Assembly: GCA_020847555.1 (NCBI GenBank)
Contig: JADLBT010000364.1
Coordinates: forward strand, 1 to 30,094
Source of the DNA: Gemmataceae bacterium
GTDB taxonomy: Bacteria > Planctomycetota > Planctomycetia > Gemmatales > Gemmataceae
Length of the DNA: 30,094 nt
Reading direction: 5' to 3'
Positions 25,501 through 30,094 of the stretch are shown here, piece after piece (within the stretch, counting starts at the first letter, position 1; the number at the start of each line of letters is the position of its first letter). The position numbers were made by a program, and so were the translations under genes. A model generated the notes under the pieces. That model did not search any database and was not told the DNA's origin. It saw only the letters and a program-made list of their open reading frames with translations.

Positions 25501-27781
25501 TCTGCTGCTGGATCAATCCGAGTTGCTGCTGGGCGCGGGCGAGTTCGTTGTCGGCCCGCTGCAGCTGTTTGGCCCGGCTCGGGGCGTCGAGCTGCGGTTG
25601 CTGCGCCTGGCCGAGTGCCTCCTCGGTCCGGGGCATTTCCTCGCGCGCGACCGTTTCGGCGGTATCGGCGAGGGGCTGCAGGGCGGGCGTTTGCGCGGCG
25701 AAGTCGGCCAGCTCGCTCAGGTCGCCGCGGACTGCGCGGCTGTCGCGCCGCAGCGCCTGCAGGCTTGACTTCTGCTCGGGCGTCAGCAGCGGGTGGTTGC
25801 GCGTGTCGTTCTGGATTTGCTTGAGCTGCGCGCGCTCGGTGGCGAGTTTCTTCTGGATGGCCTCGACCTTCGCGCGGACCTGGTCGCGCTGGGCGAGGAT
25901 TTCCTGCCTCGCCAGCGGTTCGGCCTTGCTGCTCACCCGCAACAGATACCAGCGATCCTGGCCGCCGATCCGCTCGGGGAAGTAAGCGGCCTGCGGGCTC
26001 AGATCGCTGCTGGGCACCCGGCGCCCGTCCGCGTCGCGCGCACTCTCCCTTGCCACCCGGCGATTGTCGGTCGCCCTGACACGGAACAGAACCACGTCGC
26101 CCTCGCGGAGGGTGGCGGGCACCTTGAACGGGTAGTCGCCACCGATCGGTTCCGCCCGGAGCTGGCCCGTCCCGGTCGCGATGGTCGCGAACCGCGAGGA
26201 GCCGTCATTGACCCGGTACTCCAGCTCGATGCGGTCGAGGCCAACGGCATCCTCGGCCGCCACCTTGAGCCGCAGCGTGTCTCCCGGCGCCACGTCGCGC
26301 GCCCGGTCGTGGGCCACCTTGCTGCGCACCGGCGTGAAACGGCTGCCGGTCGGGTCGGTGCCGACCACCCAGCCGGGCCGCGCCTCGGTCGGCTGCAGGC
26401 CGGGCAACTCGGGCTTGCGGGTGAACGTCGGCGGGGCGTCGCCCCGGACCGTCAGCGGGCGCAGGTCGTATGTCGTCGTGATGCCGTGCCCGGCGCTGAG
26501 GGTCAGCATGAGGTCATAAGCGCCCGGGCGCAGGGCAGGCACCTCGAAGCGGCCTCGCGTGCAGTCGGCAGTGAAGGTGAGCGGCAACGACCACGTCTGC
26601 ACCGGGCGGCCGATCTCGGACTTCAGCGCGACGTCGAGGCGGCCGTTAACCGCCGGGCGCGTGAAGTGGAGGTCGAACGCCACCCGGCCGAACTCGAAGG
26701 CGAACAGGTCCGTCAGGGTCGTGAGCGTCTGCGTCGGGTGGACATCCTTGCTGGCGTAGGGCGGCGCCTCGACAGTGATGGTCGGACTGTCGGGCGCCAG
26801 TTCAACGGGATTGACGGCCGTCACCCTGTAGTCGGCGCTGCGCGACGGACCCGCTTCGAGGTAGAACGGCAGGTCGCCCGTCAGCTTTTCAAAGCGGTGC
26901 GCGAAGGCGCGCGTCCGCGGGCCAGTGCCGGCCAGGAGCAGACCGGACGGAGCCAGCGGGAAGGTTGAGGAGGCAACGGCGTGGGCCACGGTGCCGGCCC
27001 CGAGGGCGGGCAGGATCGTCGGAGCGGCCGGCATGCGCACCCGGACAGGCGCCCCCTTCCCATCGGTGCAGACCAGGGTGCAGTCAGTGGCGGGAGGCAG
27101 GCCGTGGTGGTCGGCGTGGATCAGAGCCAGCACCTGCAGCGGACGGCCGCGTGCGGCGTGTGTCGTCCCTGGAGTAACGTGGAAGGTGCAGGCCGGGACC
27201 GTTCCTGGCTCGGCGGGCGTCCAGGCCGCGAGCAGGCGTTCGCCGAACGCCGCGTAGTGGTCGCCCCAGAAGACGGCAGGTGCGCCAGCGGCCAGGAGGG
27301 CGAGGAGTGCAGCCAGCGTGACCCGGGCCGCGCCGCGAGCGGAGAAGGCGCGGCCGAAATCGAGCCAGTGGGCGCGGCGTTCGGTTTCGTCGATCAGGAC
27401 GGCGATCAGGGTCTGCGACCCGTGCCAGTCGTCGCGCTGGTCGGCCAGTTCGACGGCCGTGGTCAGGCGTTCGCCAAGGTCGGGATAACGCTGCTCGATC
27501 AGGGCGGCGAGCGCCTCCGGGTCGAGACGCCGGCACAGGGGCACGACGAGGCCGAAGACGCCGACGAGTGCCGCCGCGCCGGCGATGCCGAGCAGGGCGT
27601 ACCGCAACACCTCCGCAGGGAGGGGGACCAGGAGGTCGGCGGCAAACAGGGCACCGAGCAGGAAGGCGAGAGTCAGGGTAAGGAGGCTGAGACCCCGAAG
27701 GGTCCGGAGCAGGCGGATGCGGCGTGCGAGGGCGGTGAGCTTGGTACGCAATGTGGCCGGCAGGCCGGCAGGCTTGGTCAT
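22553..27781 (-). CDS. Giant DUF4175-type membrane protein with very long Gln/Ala-rich coiled coil
   Basis: The 1742-aa product starts at ATG 27781, with a G-rich ribosome site (AGGGGGG) a few bases upstream; the frame open to 27892 adds only non-conserved codons that overlap the probable promoter. Membrane helices lie at about 30-52, 60-82 and 151-171, with L-I-E-Q-R-Y-P-D-L-G-E-R-L-T-T-A between them, a pattern I associate with DUF4175 proteins. Residues about 185-615 are beta-rich, Ig-like extracytoplasmic sequence. Residues about 620-1690 are almost wholly Gln, Ala, Lys, Leu and Glu with helical heptads, broken by Pro/Gly-rich joints. The C-terminal 50 residues (W-G-E-L-P to R-R-Y-F-E-Q) form a small conserved-looking module. 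Function is unknown; an envelope-spanning or peptidoglycan-linked role is inference. Confidence 0.85.
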   Translation of the reverse strand: MTKPAGLPATLRTKLTALARRIRLLRTLRGLSLLTLTLAFLLGALFAADLLVPLPAEVLRYALLGIAGAAALVGVFGLVVPLCRRLDPEALAALIEQRYPDLGERLTTAVELADQRDDWHGSQTLIAVLIDETERRAHWLDFGRAFSARGAARVTLAALLALLAAGAPAVFWGDHYAAFGERLLAAWTPAEPGTVPACTFHVTPGTTHAARGRPLQVLALIHADHHGLPPATDCTLVCTDGKGAPVRVRMPAAPTILPALGAGTVAHAVASSTFPLAPSGLLLAGTGPRTRAFAHRFEKLTGDLPFYLEAGPSRSADYRVTAVNPVELAPDSPTITVEAPPYASKDVHPTQTLTTLTDLFAFEFGRVAFDLHFTRPAVNGRLDVALKSEIGRPVQTWSLPLTFTADCTRGRFEVPALRPGAYDLMLTLSAGHGITTTYDLRPLTVRGDAPPTFTRKPELPGLQPTEARPGWVVGTDPTGSRFTPVRSKVAHDRARDVAPGDTLRLKVAAEDAVGLDRIELEYRVNDGSSRFATIATGTGQLRAEPIGGDYPFKVPATLREGDVVLFRVRATDNRRVARESARDADGRRVPSSDLSPQAAYFPERIGGQDRWYLLRVSSKAEPLARQEILAQRDQVRAKVEAIQKKLATERAQLKQIQNDTRNHPLLTPEQKSSLQALRRDSRAVRGDLSELADFAAQTPALQPLADTAETVAREEMPRTEEALGQAQQPQLDAPSRAKQLQRADNELARAQQQLGLIQQQNEKLARDRLDQLKLAQLAARQQQLGQRAAELAAKDPMQDPAARQELDALRAEQDRVAAELKRLAQESDLLRNALDAARVEQAQQLADQAKTLAQAQRELNQASKEAGFQKAMEAKLAGLARKQQELADKAADLARKTDVPAKVANKAPLRPEPAKQAADALKEGNVGEAVQQQDQAAKEFERAAADFDRALELARDPREAARQLVRLQDHLRKQVSDEVKKKDPTPLAQRLQPYKVEQEAIHRAVKALGVPPTNQAAKDAQRQAADRTAELGREMTRQNPQWVKNQMDLARNALQRLADSLPSAEQRRQQALAKLADLRRQQNEIARQATEIARQAEKKNPTDPKGKADLARQLADAARRQAQVAERLSKLKLPGQEAPQQAAEKALDRALDGLIDPRAQDVPAAQQEARRELERLEQAVRAAKSPGEPAASAAGPKEPAATPGEEVPKQAAERLAQEQQKLAEATQKAQQQAAGKPGQQGKETLAKALGNIAKQQAQLNQQAARLDARKAQTGLQKARQAMNQAQQALARNDAPEARRRQQEAAGALKQLARQLPEKAAQPQVAQPKPASAIPGLPTKEQTAEARQLAQQQKELRDAVEKIAKAVALARQTQPAKNPVGDLADKQRDLAKQAAELAKDVGKEQGPQAPVTKQAGEAAQQTQQAAAKAQAGAPQQAQKAGEQAAQGLRKLAQDLAQTPRGKGADPKAPDAAQRAAQLAQKQEELNKQLQPLAGDPAAQKGQQDAQQAELAKQAGQLARDLAKLGQSAGSPQAKQNAAQAAQKVGQGQQAMQQAQAQGKQGNEGKAAQAGEQAAQALKQAAQQTAQAAQQMQGKLPGEQAGTNAAKQTGESLAQGREQVGQAQAGLGKGQPMEAQGAMQKAAASLHQAAAKAGEQMARSKESGLPKPGAKLPGLKGAAPFGLPESGPLAKELKKYAGRSWGELPGELRTRILQDMRARYGEDYAGIIRRYFEQIADTNRARRR

Positions 27782-27860
27782 CGGCGTCCCCCCTGGAGCG
27801 ATCGCCGTACCCCGACTCGTCGCCCCCCCTGGGTGTTCGAGCCGGCGCAGGCACGCTTCG

Positions 27861-27888
27861 ATTGTAAGCCAGCGACGCGGCGCAGCAA
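27861..27888 (-). promoter_or_regulatory. Possible promoter of the coiled-coil protein gene
   Basis: On the minus strand TTGCTG (27888-27883) and TACAAT (27866-27861) are 16 nt apart. The -10 matches 5 of 6 consensus bases, the -35 only 3. Transcription would start near 27854, about 73 nt before ATG 27781. Confidence 0.42.
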
Positions 27889-27924
27889 GCAAATATCCCG
27901 TGGCGGCATAACCTGGTCACTTGC

Positions 27925-27970
27925 CCGCAGCTTCTTTCTGCGTAGAACGATGGCCGATCGGAAGCTGCGG
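27925..27970. repeat. 10-bp perfect inverted repeat in the divergent gap
   Basis: CCGCAGCTTC at 27925-27934 is matched by its exact reverse complement at 27961-27970, 26 nt apart. It lies between divergent genes, where a dimeric regulator could bind, but the arms alone do not show this. Confidence 0.45.
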
Positions 27971-28025
27971 CCATGCGATGTACGAGCGCAGAGAGTAAGA
28001 GCTACTGGACACAACCCCATGACGC

Positions 28026-28091
28026 CGACGAGCCGGAAGTGTAAGCGACGGATTTGTCCAAGCTGCCGGCGCTTACGCTGCCGGCTCGTCG
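28026..28091. repeat. 22-bp inverted repeat with CGACGAGCCGG ends
   Basis: Arms 28026-28047 and 28070-28091 pair at 20 of 22 positions across a 22-nt loop. No T-run is next to it. It lies 87 nt before the phosphatase-superfamily gene. Apart from this and the smaller inverted repeat at 27925-27970, the 396-nt gap 27782-28177 shows only the possible promoter at 27861-27888. Confidence 0.75.
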
Positions 28092-28177
28092 CGTTTGCGC
28101 CGCCCGTTCCAGGATAGCCAACTCGATCACCAGCCGCTGCACCCTCCTGAAATCTGCTCCAGAGGTAGCTTGAGATC

Positions 28178-29299
28178 ATGAGAGCTTCGAAATCGAACCC
28201 AGGAATGCTCCTGCCGTGGCTTTGCGCTTATTTCTTCCTCTTTGTCCTTCCCTGTCCGGCGGATGCAGATAGGGGCCGCAAGGTCGAGAACGTGATCGTC
28301 GTCACCCTCGACGGCTTCCGCTGGCAGGAAGTCTTCGGCGGCGCGGATGAAAGTCTGTTCGACGCGAAGCAGGGGGGCGTCCGCGATTTGCGTCGCCTGA
28401 AAGAGCGCTATTGGCGGGCCACAGCCGCGGCCCGCCGCGAGGCGCTGTTACCGTTTTTGTGGGGAACCGTCGCCAGGCGGGGCCAGATCTTCGGCAACCC
28501 GGCTCTCAAGGCCGCGGCTCGGAGTACCAACGGGCTGAAATTCTCCTACCCCGGCTACAGTGAGATCTTCTGCGGCGTCGTCGATCCGCGGATCGATTCC
28601 AACGCCAGGAAGGATAATCCCAACCTCTCCGTGCTGGAGTTTCTCAATAGCCGACCGCCGTTTCGCGGCAAGGTCGAGGCCGCTTGCACCTGGGACGTGT
28701 TTCTCTCGATCTTCCGCGTGCGGCAGAGTGGGCTAAGGGTCCACGCGGGCTGGCAGCCGTTCCAGGGCGACGCGCTCCCGGAGCGCGAGCGATTCGCGAA
28801 TGCGTTTCTGGAACGGCTGCCGCGCGTGTGGCCGGACAACGTGTTCGACGTGTTTACGATGGAAGCGGCCCGTTTGGCGCTGGAGCGGCGGAAACCCCGC
28901 GTTCTGTTCGTGGGGCTCGGCGAAACCGACGAGTGGGGTCATGGCCGACGCTATGATCTCTACCTCGATGCAGCGTGGACGGCGGATCGTTTCCTCGCCG
29001 AGATGTGGGAGGCCCTGCAAAAGGACGCGCAGTACAGGGACAAGACCGCCTTGATCGTGACAACCGATCACGGGCGCGGCTCGACGCGCGTGGATTGGAC
29101 CGACCACGGCAAGAAGGTTCCCGGTGCGGAGTTCGTGTGGATCGCGGTGCTGGGACCCGACACGCCGGCCCGCGGTGAGCGGAAGAACGTCGAGGTGACT
29201 CAAGCCCAGGTTGCCGCCACCATCGCCGCGCTGCTGGGAGAGGACTTTATCGCCGCGCGGAAAGACGCGGCGAAGCCACTGCCGCTCTTCGCGGATTAA
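28178..29299 (+). CDS. Secreted alkaline-phosphatase-superfamily hydrolase
   Basis: This 373-aa protein opens with a signal peptide (about 1-30, ending A-D-A-D). Superfamily metal-site motifs follow in order: V-V-T-L-D-G-F-R-W with Asp45; an F-S-Y-P-G-Y-S segment at 122-128 where the Ser/Thr nucleophile should lie; G-E-T-D-E-W-G-H at about 248-255; T-T-D-H-G-R-G near 295-301; and T-D-H-G-K-K near 307-312. The set fits phosphodiesterase, phosphatase or sulfatase members; a Cys-x-Pro-x-Arg sulfatase motif is not seen, so a phosphate ester is more likely. ATG 28178 has AGAGG about 12 nt upstream, a long spacing; ATG at codon 10 is another possibility but shortens the leader. No partner genes show the substrate. 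Confidence 0.82.
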   Translation: MRASKSNPGMLLPWLCAYFFLFVLPCPADADRGRKVENVIVVTLDGFRWQEVFGGADESLFDAKQGGVRDLRRLKERYWRATAAARREALLPFLWGTVARRGQIFGNPALKAAARSTNGLKFSYPGYSEIFCGVVDPRIDSNARKDNPNLSVLEFLNSRPPFRGKVEAACTWDVFLSIFRVRQSGLRVHAGWQPFQGDALPERERFANAFLERLPRVWPDNVFDVFTMEAARLALERRKPRVLFVGLGETDEWGHGRRYDLYLDAAWTADRFLAEMWEALQKDAQYRDKTALIVTTDHGRGSTRVDWTDHGKKVPGAEFVWIAVLGPDTPARGERKNVEVTQAQVAATIAALLGEDFIAARKDAAKPLPLFAD

Positions 29300-29446
29300 C
29301 CTCGGGACCGTTCCGCGCCGTAACAGTGTCCCGCCGCGCCCCAGACGCTGCACCGAACCGGAGCGGTATGACGGCTTTTCGAGACGTGCAGTTCACTCAG
29401 TCGCCCGGGCAGGGGAGCCAGGTCTTTCGGTCTCAGGGGATTGGTT

Positions 29447-30094
29447 ATGGCCAGGGCGTCAGGCAAACCGCTTGCTGTGTCCGGCCTCACGATCGCTGTG
29501 AGGTGCCGGTGGGCGCATCGACCGATGTTTGTTGTCGTGGTGGCCCTGGGCCTCGTTGCCGTGGGCGACGCGCAAGTTGGTGACCCCTACAGCGAACGCA
29601 AAACCTACACCTGCAAGACCGTCGGCACCTTGCCGATCAGGGCGGACGTCTATCGCCTGCCCGGCGACGACGTGCGGCCCGTCATCGTGTGGATTCACGG
29701 CGGCGGGCTGATCACGGGTGGGCGCGGCGGCCCGGCTCTCGCGCAACGCAAGCGTTACCTCGACGCCGGTTACGCGATCGTCTCGATCGACTACCGCCTC
29801 GCGCCGGAGACGAAGCTCCCGGGCATCATCGAGGACGTTCGGGACGCCATCAAGTGGGTCCGCAGCAAAGGCCCCGAACTTTACCGGATCGACCCGAAGC
29901 GTGTTGCCGTCGTCGGCCATTCCGCGGGCGGCTATCTCACGCTCATGGCCGGCTTTGCCGTCGAGCCACGGCCGCAGGCTCTGATCGCGTTTTACGGCTA
30001 CGGCGACGTCGATGGGGACTGGTATGCCAAACCCGATCCGTTTTATCGCGATAAGCGACGACTGGTCACCAGGGAGGAAGCGTACAAGGCCATC
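29447..30094 (+). CDS. Exported alpha/beta hydrolase, N-terminal part (runs off the window)
   Basis: An open frame from ATG 29447 continues to the window end (216 residues seen, no stop). AGGGGA at 29435-29440 stands 6 nt upstream and favours this start over ATG 29525, which has no ribosome site. The leader has a long Arg-containing n-region, then a hydrophobic stretch ending G-D-A-Q near residue 43. The oxyanion motif H-G-G-G begins at His84, D-Y-R-L-A-P-E follows, and the nucleophile elbow G-H-S-A-G-G has Ser159. This is the layout of the hormone-sensitive-lipase/acetyl-esterase group, so esters of small acids, sugars or xenobiotics are possible substrates. The catalytic Asp and His lie beyond the window. 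The 147-nt gap before it shows no distinct signal. Confidence 0.82.
   Translation, partial: MARASGKPLAVSGLTIAVRCRWAHRPMFVVVVALGLVAVGDAQVGDPYSERKTYTCKTVGTLPIRADVYRLPGDDVRPVIVWIHGGGLITGGRGGPALAQRKRYLDAGYAIVSIDYRLAPETKLPGIIEDVRDAIKWVRSKGPELYRIDPKRVAVVGHSAGGYLTLMAGFAVEPRPQALIAFYGYGDVDGDWYAKPDPFYRDKRRLVTREEAYKAI

Noticed and set aside
22553..25960. Tandem DNA repeat array in the coiled-coil coding region
   Set aside because: The protein is repetitive in composition, but I could not find exact DNA periods; the bias reflects recurring Gln, Ala and Lys codons.
23819..26968. Long plus-strand frames (501 and 391 codons) opposite the coiled-coil gene
   Set aside because: The Leu/Arg-rich sequence is the reverse complement of Gln/Lys/Ala heptads; no domain is present.
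26981..28117. 378-codon plus-strand frame across the start of the coiled-coil gene and the divergent gap
   Set aside because: No recognisable protein; it runs through a likely promoter and part of a palindrome.

Overview
This 30 kb window is high-GC bacterial chromosome, about two thirds G+C by eye, with long open frames on both strands. Gene content suggests a planctomycete of the Gemmataceae type. The signs are futalosine-pathway menaquinone genes, a giant secreted PQQ-like beta-propeller opening with a D-W-P-x-W-R motif and ending in a malectin-like domain, a secreted sialidase, a secreted alpha/alpha-toroid protein next to a DUF4175-type giant coiled-coil membrane protein, and many intergenic palindromes. 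This assignment is inference; no rRNA, tRNA or CRISPR array is visible.

Layout. 1-1004: the tail of a Gly/Met-repeat protein, a strong terminator, then a secreted Gly/Tyr/Pro-repeat protein with its own promoter. 1087-3814 (minus): mqnA and mqnC (menaquinone by the futalosine route) followed by an orphan ABC-2-type ATPase; a 144-nt palindromic element lies between mqnC and the ATPase gene and supplies the 3' end of the mqnC frame. 4211-5651: an oxalate/formate-antiporter-like MFS transporter behind a good sigma70-type promoter. 5895-9722: the 1275-aa secreted beta-propeller with a methyltransferase-like domain inserted.

9828-17297 is the most unusual block, a co-directional cluster of eight genes. 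It holds a secreted membrane-anchored protein of unknown function, an FtsX/MacB-type permease and its ATPase, a membrane-anchored protein with two tandem ModA-like solute-binding domains, a ModB-like permease, a ModC-like ATPase, a MoaD/ThiS-type sulfur carrier ending in Gly-Gly, and a MoeB/ThiF/HesA-like protein. The last keeps its zinc cysteines but has lost most of the residues that bind ATP and magnesium in E. coli MoeB. The simplest reading is oxyanion (molybdate/tungstate) uptake tied to molybdopterin or another sulfur-carrier pathway, with an added mechanotransmission-type ABC system. The combination, the double binding domain and the degenerate E1 are the main candidates for undescribed biology here.

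17417-21416: a GH33-type sialidase, a gap with a perfect 26-bp palindrome, and a polar amino-acid ABC importer in which binding protein and permease are one polypeptide (TTG start). 21425-27781 (minus): the alpha/alpha-toroid protein and the 1742-aa DUF4175-type coiled-coil protein, separated by a composite palindrome that includes the stop codon of the latter. 28178-30094: a secreted alkaline-phosphatase-superfamily hydrolase and the start of an exported alpha/beta hydrolase that runs off the window.

At least six different palindromic families sit in the intergenic spaces, several touching stop codons. This density is a notable feature of the window.
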